A program made the position numbers and the translations under genes. The notes beneath the pieces were generated by a model. The model searched no databases and was not told the DNA's origin. It saw nothing but the letters and a program-made list of their open reading frames with translations. This document shows, in pieces, positions 1 to 8,946 of a DNA stretch of 64,000 nt. The stretch is from NCBI RefSeq assembly GCF_004364975.1, contig NZ_SOBW01000008.1, positions 928,610 to 992,609 on the forward strand. The letters are read 5' to 3'. The first letter of the stretch is position 1. The number at the start of each line of letters is the position of its first letter. The DNA is from Gelidibacter sediminis. Lineage in GTDB: Bacteria; Bacteroidota; Bacteroidia; Flavobacteriales; Flavobacteriaceae.

Positions 1-1715
1 TCTGACAGTTTCTCACGCAAATATTGACTTAAATAAGACGACAAGGGCAAACGTCCGCCCAACCAACTGGGCGTTACGGCCGATTTCCGTTTACTGCGTT
101 TTACTAAAACCGTCATGTCCTTGATGGTAACAATTTCTAAAACGCGCCCCGCCAAAATAAAATGATCATTAGGTTTTAATTTGGAAATAAAATACTCTTC
201 CACCATCCCGATATAACCTCCGGAGAAAAACTTCACTTTCAACATGGCATCACTGACGATGGCACCAATATTCATGCGGTGCAACATCGCAATGCGTCTG
301 CTTTTTACTTTGTATAATCCATCATCATCAATGATGACTTTATGGTATTCTTCATAAGATTTCAAGGTGTTCCCGCCTTCGGTGATAAAATGTAAAGCCC
401 AGTGCCAATCCTCTTCGGTCATATAATGAAAGGCATGCACTTTTTGGACGGCCGCAAACAACTCTTTTTCATTGAATCCTTCACCAACCGCCAAGGACAC
501 CATATATTGAATCAACACATCAAATGTGAGCACCATCGGCTCCCGTGCCTCAATGCGTTTGTCTTTTACCGCTTGTTTAAGAGCTGCAGCTTCTATCAGT
601 TCTAACGAATGGGTGGGAACAAAATAGATTTTGGAGGTTTCGTACGGCGAATGGCCACTACGACCGGCACGTTGCATAAATCGGGCAATACCTTTTGGTG
701 ATCCAATTTGAATGACACAATCTACAGGTTTAAAATCGACGCCCAAATCTAATGATGATGTACAGACCACAGCCCTTAAAAGTCCATCGGAAATAGCGTC
801 TTCTATCCAATTCCGCAACTCTGCGTCAATAGACCCGTGGTGAATGGCAATTTGACCCGCCAAATCTGGTTCAATTTTTAAAATCTGTTGGTACCAAATC
901 TCCGACTGATTTCGGGTATTCGTAAATATAAGCGTGGTGTTGTTTTCATAAATAATGGGTATTATTTTGGCGGCCATTTTCACACCCATATGCCCTGCCC
1001 AAGGCAAGACTTCGATTTCATCAGGTAAGACGGAGACAATTTCTATTTTCTTTTTTTCCTTGGCAACTATGCGTTTTGTTTTGATATGCTCATAAGGAAT
1101 CAAAACTCTTTGCGCTTCGTCAAGATTTCCTATGGTGGCGGTGATGCCGTAAATAAGCATTTTTGGAGATAGCGACAACAACCTAGAAACCGCCAATTCA
1201 GTTAGCACCCCGCGTTTGGAACCTAATAGTTCGTGCCATTCATCAATAGCAATGCAATTGAGGGTTTTAAAGAATCGTGAATTGTTTTTTTGAGAAAATA
1301 GTATGTGTAATGTTTCGGGAGTAGTCAGTAATACATCCGGCATCAATCGTTCCTGACGCCGACGGTCCTTTTGTGGAGTGTCGCCATTTCGGACTTCAAC
1401 TTCCCAATCCAAACCAATTTCTTCTACCGCAATGATCATAGCTTTGGCTAAATCTTTTGCCAAGGAGCGCAACGGACTTACCCATAACAGTTTCATCCCT
1501 TTTTTATAGGCTTCAGGTTGGTTTAAATAATCAATCACCACGGCTAAAAACACTGAAAATGTTTTTCCAAACCCCGTTGGTGCCACCACCATACCACTAT
1601 AACCATTATGATATTGGTTCCAGGTTTGCAACTGAAAATCAAACGGCTTCTGCCCTTTTTCGTGCATCCAATCCGCAATAATCTGATAGCCTTGTGAATC
1701 TTGAACGTTTTTCAA
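1..1715 (-). CDS. Ligase-associated Lhr-type DEXH-box DNA helicase (3' end beyond the window)
   Basis: Reading leftward from 1715 there is an uninterrupted frame of about 571 codons that leaves the window, so the C-terminus is missing (family members are about 800 residues). Visible motifs are Walker A (APTGFGKT), a DEXH box (DEWHELLG), SAT-like motif III (GITATIG) and motif VI (QRAGRSGH), in the order expected of an SF2 helicase of the Lhr-core type. A TAA lies eight codons upstream of a TTG at 1715-1713, and that TTG overlaps the stop of the ligase gene, so TTG is the likely start; the first in-frame ATG is at 1667. The gene is last in an operon with an ATP-dependent ligase and an MBL exonuclease, the context of the ligase-associated helicase subfamily, which is thought to act in DNA damage repair. 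No ORF listing shows it because its stop is outside. Confidence 0.93.
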   Translation of the reverse strand, partial: MKNVQDSQGYQIIADWMHEKGQKPFDFQLQTWNQYHNGYSGMVVAPTGFGKTFSVFLAVVIDYLNQPEAYKKGMKLLWVSPLRSLAKDLAKAMIIAVEEIGLDWEVEVRNGDTPQKDRRRQERLMPDVLLTTPETLHILFSQKNNSRFFKTLNCIAIDEWHELLGSKRGVLTELAVSRLLSLSPKMLIYGITATIGNLDEAQRVLIPYEHIKTKRIVAKEKKKIEIVSVLPDEIEVLPWAGHMGVKMAAKIIPIIYENNTTLIFTNTRNQSEIWYQQILKIEPDLAGQIAIHHGSIDAELRNWIEDAISDGLLRAVVCTSSLDLGVDFKPVDCVIQIGSPKGIARFMQRAGRSGHSPYETSKIYFVPTHSLELIEAAALKQAVKDKRIEAREPMVLTFDVLIQYMVSLAVGEGFNEKELFAAVQKVHAFHYMTEEDWHWALHFITEGGNTLKSYEEYHKVIIDDDGLYKVKSRRIAMLHRMNIGAIVSDAMLKVKFFSGGYIGMVEEYFISKLKPNDHFILAGRVLEIVTIKDMTVLVKRSKRKSAVTPSWLGGRLPLSSYLSQYLREKLS

Positions 1716-3304
1716 TTTGGATTGGTGATTAAAAGTTTAACTTGTTCAATAGTATCAATCTCCTCAACTGATTTATCACGACGCCACCTTAAGATACGTG
1801 GAAACCGTAAGGCTACGCCAGATTTATGACGGTTGCTAAACGCGATCCCTTCAAAAGCGATTTCAAACACAAGCTCAGGTTTAACAGTTCGTACGGGGCC
1901 AAATTTTTCAATGGCATTCTTATTGACAAATCTCGAAATTTCTGTTATTTCTTTATCGGTTAAGCCCGAATACGCTTTAGCTACTGTTACTAACCCGTCA
2001 TCTTTTTTAACTGCAAAGGTATAATCGGTGTATTTGCTACTGCGACGGCCACTCCCCTTTTGCGCGTAAATCATCACCGCATCAATGGTCAGCGGATCTA
2101 CTTTCCATTTCCACCAATCGCCCTTCTTTCTGCCGGTATGATATGGCGAATTTTTCTGCTTTAGCATCAAGCCCTCACTATTAAATTCTCGAGCTTTATT
2201 GCGAATGGCATCCAATTCATCCCACTCCGTAAATTCTATAATTTCTGAGATAACAAGGGTGTCATGCGCACTATTCGAACTTAAAAGTTGTTCCAATAAT
2301 TGCCTCCGGTACTGTAAGGGTTGCGTACGAATGTCATCGCCATTCCATTCCAAAACATCATACACATAAAATCCGACCGGCACTTCCTCAAGCATCTTTT
2401 TACTGACATTTTTCCGGTTGAGACGTTTTTGTAAATCGTTAAATAATAATACAGCGTTGTCCTTGAGCGCTAGAATTTCACCATCAATTACAAAGTCTTC
2501 CTTAAAGTCTTGCAATATGGTGACGAGTTCAGGGAATTGACTTGTTACCAATTCTTCACCTCTAGACCAGATAAAGATTTCATTATTGCGTTTTACAATT
2601 TGCCCTCTGATGCCGTCCCACTTGTATTCCACTTGCCACTCTTCAGGTTGTCCCAATTCTGGCAGTTCTTTTTCTAAGGAATAGGCCAAGCAAAATGGAT
2701 AAGGTTTAGAATTGTCATAATTAATATGCTCCCCATTAACGAGTTCATTAAAGCTTATGGTATCCATATCCCAATGGCCAATAATACTGTGCATGAGTTG
2801 ATTGGCATCTATACCTGAATATTTAGACAAGGCATTTACTAAAGTTTTCTTAGACACCCCAATTCTAAAACTACCTCCTATAAGCTTGTTGAAAATTAGA
2901 CGTTCTTGCATTTGCAATCCAGACCAAGCATGGAGCACATAGGCTTTTTTTTCTGCATCAGATTTTGACTTAAGCGCTTTTAGTTCGGTCATCCAGTCAC
3001 TTAAAGTTTTATCGATATGGTGAGTGGGATCCGGCAACATCAAGGCAATAGTTTCGCCTAAATCGCCCACACTGCTATAGCTTTCCAAAAACAACCATTC
3101 CGGTAGCCCAGTAATTTCTAGACACCATTGACGCATGAGCGTCGTTTTTACGGGGCGCGGTGGACGTTTGCCAGTAAATAAAGTGATCAGCCATAATTTA
3201 TCCTTTTCGGGAGCAATCTTCAAATAATCGACCAAGGCATCAATTTTTGCATTGGTTTTATTAGTGATTTCAATGGCGCTAATAAGGTCAGAAAAATGCT
3301 TCAT
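1712..3304 (-). CDS. ATP-dependent DNA ligase (ligase-associated repair operon)
   Basis: This 530-residue protein seals DNA nicks using ATP. The adenylation motif EYKWDGIRG, around residue 228, carries the nucleotidyl-accepting Lys. Further ligase motifs follow: FVIDGEIL (motif III), GLMLKQ (motif IV) and DWWKWK near residue 420 (motif V). An alpha-helical DNA-binding region fills the N-terminus and an OB-fold the C-terminus. This is the bacterial ATP-dependent ligase clade that travels with a helicase and a metallo-beta-lactamase exonuclease and is named in databases for cisplatin damage response; it is additional to the replicative NAD-dependent ligase. The ATG overlaps the stop of the exonuclease gene as ATGA (3301-3304), and its own TGA overlaps the helicase TTG, so the three are translationally coupled. 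Confidence 0.95.
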   Translation of the reverse strand: MKHFSDLISAIEITNKTNAKIDALVDYLKIAPEKDKLWLITLFTGKRPPRPVKTTLMRQWCLEITGLPEWLFLESYSSVGDLGETIALMLPDPTHHIDKTLSDWMTELKALKSKSDAEKKAYVLHAWSGLQMQERLIFNKLIGGSFRIGVSKKTLVNALSKYSGIDANQLMHSIIGHWDMDTISFNELVNGEHINYDNSKPYPFCLAYSLEKELPELGQPEEWQVEYKWDGIRGQIVKRNNEIFIWSRGEELVTSQFPELVTILQDFKEDFVIDGEILALKDNAVLLFNDLQKRLNRKNVSKKMLEEVPVGFYVYDVLEWNGDDIRTQPLQYRRQLLEQLLSSNSAHDTLVISEIIEFTEWDELDAIRNKAREFNSEGLMLKQKNSPYHTGRKKGDWWKWKVDPLTIDAVMIYAQKGSGRRSSKYTDYTFAVKKDDGLVTVAKAYSGLTDKEITEISRFVNKNAIEKFGPVRTVKPELVFEIAFEGIAFSNRHKSGVALRFPRILRWRRDKSVEEIDTIEQVKLLITNPN

Positions 3305-4323
3305 GGGCTAATGGGTTTTTCTGAGATAAGTTCTGCCTCTTCTTCTTCCGTGCCGTATTCTGTTTTCACTTCCGCAGATGGAATTCCTATTTCATTTAAA
3401 TATTTAGAAAACGTAGCCTGACTGCCATGGGTAACATACACTTTTTCAGCTTCTGTTGCTTTTACTGCAGATAAAAGTCCATTCCAATCTGCATGATCAC
3501 TGACTGCAAAACCTGCATCTACAGACTGCCAACGTCTATTACCTCTAATTTGCATCCATCCCGAGCAAATAGCGGTAGCGGCATTAGGGATTTTCTTAAT
3601 TAATTTTGATCCCAATAACCCTGGGGGTAAGATCACTATTCTATTCTGTACATCCTCTTTCTTAAAGTCATAGGTTAAAAGTTCCGTTTCCGGAAGCGGA
3701 ATGCCGGAATCTTTAATAGCAGTATTTAAATTATGGATGGCGGAGTGCACATACATTTTATCCACACCTTCCATGAGTTTCATCAGGCGTTGGGCTTTCC
3801 CAAGTGAATATCCTAAAAACACACTCGTTCTATTATGTGCTTGATTTTTCAGTACCCAATTATACATCTGTTGTTGCAATTGCGCTTCACTTAGCCAATT
3901 ATAAATGGGAAGTCCGAAGGTGCTTTCGGTAATAAATTCATGACATTTGATAGGTTCAAACGGAACGGTGATATAATCATTCTTCACTTTATAATCGCCC
4001 GTAAAAACGACAACAAAGCCTTTGTATTCCAATCGAATTTGGGCTGACCCAATTACATGTCCGGCAGGGAAAAAGCTCACCTGAACCCCATTGATCATTT
4101 TGGGTTCATTATAATTTAAGGATTCCACGTGAATATCAGCGCCTAAACGATGCTTTAATATGGCTTTGGAATCTGTTTGACACAAATAGAATTTATTACC
4201 ACGTCGTGCATGATCGGCATGTCCGTGAGAAATAATAGCATACTCAACCGGCAACCACGGATCTAAATAAAATTTCCCAGGGATGCAATAAATACCTTTT
4301 TTTGTGAATTTAACGAGTTTCAA
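3301..4323 (-). CDS. Ligase-associated DNA exonuclease, metallo-beta-lactamase fold
   Basis: The 340-residue protein has the metallo-beta-lactamase/beta-CASP pattern of SNM1-like nucleases: SHGHADHA (HxHxDH, residues about 33-40), PAGHVIGSAQ (next metal-binding His), FTGDYK (bridging Asp), and a C-terminal VSDHADW and VTHG (motif C). It should process DNA ends, presumably 5' ends at damage, for the helicase and ligase encoded immediately downstream. It is the first gene of the operon; its ATG is preceded by about 60 bp without a gene, so the promoter is probably between 4324 and 4382. The assignment rests on motifs plus the diagnostic gene order and is firm. Confidence 0.94.
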   Translation of the reverse strand: MKLVKFTKKGIYCIPGKFYLDPWLPVEYAIISHGHADHARRGNKFYLCQTDSKAILKHRLGADIHVESLNYNEPKMINGVQVSFFPAGHVIGSAQIRLEYKGFVVVFTGDYKVKNDYITVPFEPIKCHEFITESTFGLPIYNWLSEAQLQQQMYNWVLKNQAHNRTSVFLGYSLGKAQRLMKLMEGVDKMYVHSAIHNLNTAIKDSGIPLPETELLTYDFKKEDVQNRIVILPPGLLGSKLIKKIPNAATAICSGWMQIRGNRRWQSVDAGFAVSDHADWNGLLSAVKATEAEKVYVTHGSQATFSKYLNEIGIPSAEVKTEYGTEEEEAELISEKPISP

Positions 4324-4382
4324 ATGCCTTATTTATAGATTAAAAAACTCGAACCGAAGTCCGAGTTGGTGTGGATTTAAAC

Positions 4383-4883
4383 TTATGGCTTTAATGTACC
4401 ACTATCCATAGTATCAGGTTGATTTCCTGTAATGGCACCGATACCCATTTTAACTAAAGATATTAATTTATTATTCTTAGGATCCCAATAGAATGCCTCC
4501 GTAGGTTTAACCGAAATTGCGGTTATATTGGGATCATTCTTACCATCAAACCAAGCATCGTCACCACTTCCATAAAGGTCCTCAATAATAGATCGGTCTG
4601 TCGTAATGGTGGCCATTCCATAAATGTTTAAAAATTGCATATCATCCTTATCGGCATAAATGAGATGTAAGTTGGCATCATTCATAATATTTTGATTGTG
4701 GGTGCTATTTTTATGACTTAAAAACCAAATATTACCTTGGTCGTCCACTTTTTTAGTGCTCATGGGAATCATGTGCAGCGGTGTTTGTTTCAAATTGGTC
4801 GCCATCATGGTGAAGTCAATATCTTCTGCCATGTCTTTAATCTTCTTCCTAGCGTCTTCGTTATATAAATTATCAGTGCTCAT
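4383..4883 (-). CDS. Pyridoxamine 5'-phosphate oxidase-like (general stress protein 26 type) protein
   Basis: A 166-residue split-barrel protein of the pyridoxamine-phosphate-oxidase-like superfamily. It shows the family pattern of an N-terminal helix (EDARKKIKDMAEDIDF), then strands with PMSTKKVDDQGNIWFL, then the conserved VKPTEAFYWDP segment near residue 127, typical of the general-stress-protein subgroup. Such proteins bind FMN or another flavin; substrates are mostly unknown, so no specific reaction is assigned. It is transcribed alone, in the same direction as the repair operon but about 60 bp upstream of it. Confidence 0.85.
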   Translation of the reverse strand: MSTDNLYNEDARKKIKDMAEDIDFTMMATNLKQTPLHMIPMSTKKVDDQGNIWFLSHKNSTHNQNIMNDANLHLIYADKDDMQFLNIYGMATITTDRSIIEDLYGSGDDAWFDGKNDPNITAISVKPTEAFYWDPKNNKLISLVKMGIGAITGNQPDTMDSGTLKP

Positions 4884-5091
4884 AAATCCTTATTTTTTAA
4901 TTAATATTCAATCTGTTTAAGATATTGTTAAAATTACTAAACAGATCCACAGATGCATAGTGCAATCCAAAAAAATAATAGCGCAATTCCAAATTTGTGG
5001 AATCGCATTTCATTTCTTGACACACTAATTTTAGCAAATGAGCTAACCAAATAGTTATTATCGCCCTAATTTAGATGTTAAAACTACATTT

Positions 5092-5646
5092 ATGGACACC
5101 AAAAGAATATCTCAAGAAATAGAAGCTATTTTAAATGATCAAGTCACCAAAGAAGCTGAAGCGGCACAGGTTTTTCTAAGTTATGGCTGTTGGGCCGATG
5201 CTCAAGGTTATGGAGGAATTGCAAACTTCTTTTTTAGACATGTAGCCGAAGAACGTAACCATATGATGAAAGTTATGCAGTATATTATGGAGCGTGGTGG
5301 TAAAGTTAGAATTACAGCAATTAAAGCACCCCCAAAAGACCCTACAAGCTTGCAAGACTGTTTCGAAAAGACATTTCAGCATGAAGTAGATAATACATCA
5401 GCTATTTATGAAATCGTAAATTTGGCGCATGAACAGCGCGATTGGGCTACCTATAATTTTGCACAATGGTTTGTAAAAGAGCAAATAGAAGAAGAAAAAT
5501 TAGTTATGGAGCTTTTAGACAAACTTAAAATTGCTGGTGGCGAAAAAGCTAGCAATGAATCTTTATTCAATCTCGACAAGTTTATTGGTGAAGCTCCAGA
5601 TGATGTGCCTTTGGCCCGAGAAGCCACGATGGATAATCCTGAATAA
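5092..5646 (+). CDS. ftnA: Ferritin, non-haem iron storage protein
   Basis: A 184-residue four-helix-bundle ferritin. The ferroxidase ligands are recognisable: a Glu in helix A (TKEAEAAQ), ExxH in helix B (EERNH), a Glu in helix C (QHEVDN), and the Gln/Glu pair of helix D (KEQIEEE). Length and motif order fit bacterial FtnA, which forms 24-subunit shells that oxidise Fe(II) and store it in the cytosol. The gene stands alone, with a clear terminator 28 bp past its stop. No Fur-like box is evident in the 200 bp upstream. Confidence 0.93.
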   Translation: MDTKRISQEIEAILNDQVTKEAEAAQVFLSYGCWADAQGYGGIANFFFRHVAEERNHMMKVMQYIMERGGKVRITAIKAPPKDPTSLQDCFEKTFQHEVDNTSAIYEIVNLAHEQRDWATYNFAQWFVKEQIEEEKLVMELLDKLKIAGGEKASNESLFNLDKFIGEAPDDVPLAREATMDNPE

Positions 5647-5673
5647 AGCATAAGTTAGTTTAACTGATATAGT

Positions 5674-5700
5674 AATGCCTACAGAAAATTTGTAGGCATT
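5674..5700 (+). terminator. Rho-independent terminator of the ferritin gene
   Basis: AATGCCTACA and TGTAGGCATT form a 10-bp perfect stem around a 7-nt loop, followed by TTATATTG. Confidence 0.8.
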
Positions 5701-5736
5701 TTATATTGTATATATGAGAAGTCGAGAGAAATTTTC

Positions 5737-6408
5737 ATGTCTGATTTGATCAGTGTCAGAGGACAACATACGTCTACTTTAGAAGATTTAGATTTTATTC
5801 GTTTTATCTATGAAAAATATAGCAGTGCAACGCCTGAACAAGTTGATTATTTAGTAGCTATTGCCAGTCATTTCAATACTACAAGTGATCAAATTCGGGA
5901 AAACCCATTTTTCGCCTCCGATGGTTTTGCAAGTTCAACTGGTGTGATTGTCATTGGTGATGGTATTGTTTCCATGTTAGCTGAAACTGGTCGTGATTCA
6001 AAAGTTGTATGGTCTGCTATACTTGCACATGAGTGGGCGCATCAATTGCAATTCCAAAATTATGGAAATTGGGAGTATCCCGTACCAGGGTTTATTGGGA
6101 CTCCAGAATCAACACGTATGACAGAATTGGAAGCTGATTTTTTTACTGGGTATTATTTAACTCATAAGCGTGGAGGAACATACAACTGGAAACGCGTAGA
6201 GGATGTGTTATTGGCGTTTTATAATATTGGCGATTGCGGATTTAGCAACCCCGGTCATCATGGCAATCCACTGCAACGTTTAGAAGCTGCCAAACAAGGC
6301 TACATGTTGGCTGCCAGTCAACAAAAAGCAGGTCAAACTCCTGATTCACAATATATGCATGAAGCATTTATTTCTACGTTGCCGATAATTACAGAATTAG
6401 CTCAATAA
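5737..6408 (+). CDS. Predicted zinc metallopeptidase (HEWAH motif)
   Basis: A 223-residue protein with the zincin signature HEWAHQLQ near residue 99 and a downstream ELEADFF, whose Glu is the probable third zinc ligand (HExxH plus ExxxD, gluzincin style). There is no signal peptide or membrane segment, so it should be cytosolic unless exported another way. The C-terminal part has a GNPLQRLEAAKQGY element resembling the tail helix of M48-like or neutral-zinc-peptidase-like proteins. The exact peptidase family and substrate cannot be told by eye. It stands alone between two terminators. Confidence 0.75.
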   Translation: MSDLISVRGQHTSTLEDLDFIRFIYEKYSSATPEQVDYLVAIASHFNTTSDQIRENPFFASDGFASSTGVIVIGDGIVSMLAETGRDSKVVWSAILAHEWAHQLQFQNYGNWEYPVPGFIGTPESTRMTELEADFFTGYYLTHKRGGTYNWKRVEDVLLAFYNIGDCGFSNPGHHGNPLQRLEAAKQGYMLAASQQKAGQTPDSQYMHEAFISTLPIITELAQ

Positions 6409-6440
6409 AGCGTCTAACAAAATAAGATACCATAATGTTT

Positions 6441-6468
6441 AAACCACCCCTTTTGGGTGGTTTTTTTT
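6441..6468 (+). terminator. Rho-independent terminator of the metallopeptidase gene
   Basis: AACCACCC and GGGTGGTT make an 8-bp stem with a short CTTTT loop and a T8 run. Confidence 0.88.
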
Positions 6469-6550
6469 ATTTCATATCGATTTTATCCAAAAGAAGTACC
6501 TATATAACAATATCGTGCTTTCCTGTTTTAGCGCAATATGATTTAAATGA

Positions 6551-6576
6551 AAAAAGCGCACTGACAGTGCGCTTTT
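6551..6576 (-). terminator. Terminator downstream of tRNA-Arg
   Basis: AAAAGCGCACTG/CAGTGCGCTTTT is a near-perfect hairpin with A/T tails on both sides. On the minus strand it sits directly after the tRNA and ends in a T run, so it terminates the tRNA transcript. It could also catch leftover plus-strand reads. Confidence 0.82.
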
Positions 6577-6582
6577 GTGTTG

Positions 6583-6656
6583 TGAGCCCGATAGGATTCG
6601 AACCTATGACCGCCTCCTTAGAAGGGAGGTGCTCTATCCAGCTGAGCTACGAGCCC
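6583..6656 (-). tRNA. tRNA-Arg (anticodon TCT)
   Basis: The minus strand folds as a full cloverleaf: acceptor GGGCTCG/CGGGCTC (with wobble pairs), D arm GCTC...GAGC, anticodon stem CCTCC/GGAGG around CTTCTAA, and T arm ATAGG/CCTAT around TTCGAAT. The discriminator is A and CCA is not encoded. It reads AGA/AGG arginine codons. Confidence 0.96.
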
Positions 6657-6933
6657 ATTCAAGAACTAATGTTCTGAAATGATAAAACAAATTAAAGTCT
6701 ATTTAGTTTGTCTTACGGTCGGCAAATATACAATTTCTATTAAAACATTATAAATAAAAAGTAAAAAAATTACGCATTAAATACTCTATTTTTCTGCCTT
6801 GATAAATCGCTGAATGAAATGACTTAATTTTTAATAAGTTAGCAAATGTGACACTTTTATACTCAAGAAAGAAAGTAAACAACAATTTTCAAAATTTTAT
6901 CATTTGCTACTCGGGTCTAAACAATCTTTAATA

Positions 6934-7614
6934 TTACAACGAAAATTCATGGAGTGTTTTTGATTTGTTTCGTCTGTGATACCAATCATTATATACCAAC
7001 TCAAGCTTATCTACATTAAAAGCCCCAAAATAATGGTCGCGGTAACTCTCTAATATGGTTAAGAATTTCAAATTATGCTCCAATAGGTTGCTAAACCTGC
7101 AAACTGTGGCGTGGGCTGTTTGAATTAAGTACCGCTGGTCCATACTTTCTTGGAGATTTGAATTTTTGAAATTTGCTCTTAATTGATTTCTAAGCGAATT
7201 TAAAGCAGGTTCCGTAGGAAACCCCTGAATCATGATGCCAGATGGCGATGCGGTAATGCCTTTGCAGGTTATGGAAATTGGAGCTATCCGTTTAAGGCTT
7301 TTTTTTACTAACGCTATATAATCTGGAAAATGTAATACATCACTATCAAGGCCATCATAACATGAAATTATTGAAAGTACTGTAATATGTATGTCTGTAG
7401 CGGGATAATAATACTGATTTGGCGCAGTATTATAAAGTTCTTTTAGGAACATCTGTATGGCGGTCTTAACCGACTCTGGTGGTCTTATGATGAGCGACAA
7501 CCCATAACGCTGATCCTTATTGGAATGAATTAATGGATCAACCTCATAGGTGTTGGAGATGATGTGTTTTACAGCGTTTTTATACATGTTGCGATACCGT
7601 TCCTCTAAAAGCAC
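6934..7614 (-). CDS. 2H phosphoesterase / 2'-5' RNA ligase-like protein
   Basis: The 226-residue protein carries two HxT motifs, IHITV near residue 76 and AHATV near residue 168, separated by about 90 residues. This is the defining arrangement of the 2H phosphoesterase superfamily (2'-5' RNA ligase LigT/ThpR, cyclic phosphodiesterases, AKAP7-like). These enzymes act on 2',3'-cyclic phosphates or 2'-5' linkages. Which substrate this one uses cannot be read from the sequence. It is transcribed alone towards the tRNA-Arg gene. Confidence 0.8.
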   Translation of the reverse strand: MLLEERYRNMYKNAVKHIISNTYEVDPLIHSNKDQRYGLSLIIRPPESVKTAIQMFLKELYNTAPNQYYYPATDIHITVLSIISCYDGLDSDVLHFPDYIALVKKSLKRIAPISITCKGITASPSGIMIQGFPTEPALNSLRNQLRANFKNSNLQESMDQRYLIQTAHATVCRFSNLLEHNLKFLTILESYRDHYFGAFNVDKLELVYNDWYHRRNKSKTLHEFSL

Positions 7615-7694
7615 TGGATATGTTCTTTAACGTTATTAACTATAAATTTTCAATTAGACTTTTTTTGTTTTTGAGAGTAAACCGTTTCATTATT

Positions 7695-7727
7695 AAAAAA
7701 GGTAGCTCCACAAATGGCACTACCTTT
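7695..7727 (-). terminator. Terminator of the pta-ackA operon
   Basis: On the minus strand AAAGGTAG...CTACCTTT forms a long imperfect stem with an inner GCCA/TGG pairing, then TTTTTTAATAA. It begins about 20 bp past the ackA stop. Confidence 0.7.
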
Positions 7728-7749
7728 AACACAAAACCATATTGTAAAT

Positions 7750-8934
7750 TCAATTTACCAAAGCAAAAGCTTGTTTGGCAATTTCTAACTCCTCGTTGGT
7801 TGGAATTACTAATATTTTTACTGGTGAGTCTGCAGTATTGATTTCCCTAATATCTTTTGACCTGATGTTATTCTTTGAATCCTCTAAATATATTCCAAAT
7901 ACATCCATCTCGGCACAAACCAATTTTCTAATCATACTAGAATTTTCTCCAATGCCTGCAGTAAATACAATAGCATCTAAACCGTTGAGTGCAGCTACGT
8001 AGGCGCCAATATACTTCTTAATGCGATAGGCATTAATGTCTAGAGCGAGTTGGCATTCTCTATTGCCTTTCTCGGCTTTAGCTTCAATGTCTCTTAAATC
8101 CATATGTCCGGTCAGTCCCAACATGCCACTTTTATTGGTGAGCAAGGTTTTCACTTCATCTAGCGAGTACTTCAAATTATTAACCAAATGAAATATGATA
8201 GCATGGTCAATATCACCGCTGCGAGTCCCCATGACCAAACCATTAGAAGGCGTAAACCCTAAGCTTGTATCAATACTTTTACCATTCTTTACGGCCGTCA
8301 TACTGCACCCATTACCCAAATGGATGGTTATGATTTTTGAAGCATCCATTCCTAAATAAGTAATAGCTTTTTCTGATACATATTGGTGACTCGTGCCGTG
8401 AAATCCATAAACCTGAATTTTGTGTTTTTCATAAAGTTCATTTGGTACGGCATACCGCTTTGCATAATCTGGAATGCTTCGATGGAAGGCAGTATCAAAA
8501 ATAGCAACTTGTTTGGCCAATGGAAAAATTTCTTCACACACAAAGATGCCTTCAAGATTTCCCGGGTTATGTAAAGGCGCCAATGTAGCGTATTCTTGAA
8601 TATTGTCCTTTACCTCTGGTGTAATTAATGTGGTGTTTGAAAATGAATTGCCGCCATGTACTACCCTATGCCCTACTATACTTATTTCCTTGGTATTATT
8701 TATAACACCTTTATCGGCGTCTTGCAGCAATTCCACAATCATGTTCAATCCTTCACTATGAGTACCAATACTTTTCGTAATTCGAAGTTCATCAAGGTTT
8801 GTTTTATAGTTGATAATAGCATCATTAGAGCCTATACGCTCTACTAGACCGCTGCAAATTAAAGTTTCAGAAGGCATTTCCATCAATTGAAATTTAATGG
8901 AAGAACTTCCAGAATTTATTATTAATATCTTCAT
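7750..8934 (-). CDS. ackA: Acetate kinase
   Basis: A 394-residue ASKHA-fold kinase that interconverts acetyl phosphate plus ADP with acetate plus ATP. Visible hallmarks: N-terminal INSGSSSIKFQL (phosphate-binding), VVHGG, FDTAFHRSIPDYA (catalytic Asp, near residue 145), YGFHGTSH, HLGNGCS and GIGENSSMIR. Length matches the family. It follows pta with a 12-bp gap and a terminator closes the operon, so the two act as the acetate overflow/assimilation pair in the cytosol. Confidence 0.97.
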   Translation of the reverse strand: MKILIINSGSSSIKFQLMEMPSETLICSGLVERIGSNDAIINYKTNLDELRITKSIGTHSEGLNMIVELLQDADKGVINNTKEISIVGHRVVHGGNSFSNTTLITPEVKDNIQEYATLAPLHNPGNLEGIFVCEEIFPLAKQVAIFDTAFHRSIPDYAKRYAVPNELYEKHKIQVYGFHGTSHQYVSEKAITYLGMDASKIITIHLGNGCSMTAVKNGKSIDTSLGFTPSNGLVMGTRSGDIDHAIIFHLVNNLKYSLDEVKTLLTNKSGMLGLTGHMDLRDIEAKAEKGNRECQLALDINAYRIKKYIGAYVAALNGLDAIVFTAGIGENSSMIRKLVCAEMDVFGIYLEDSKNNIRSKDIREINTADSPVKILVIPTNEELEIAKQAFALVN

Positions 8935-8946
8935 TATGTTTTGTAT

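Noticed and set aside
6435-6677. An 80-codon open frame on the plus strand
   Set aside because: It runs through two terminators and the antisense of tRNA-Arg.
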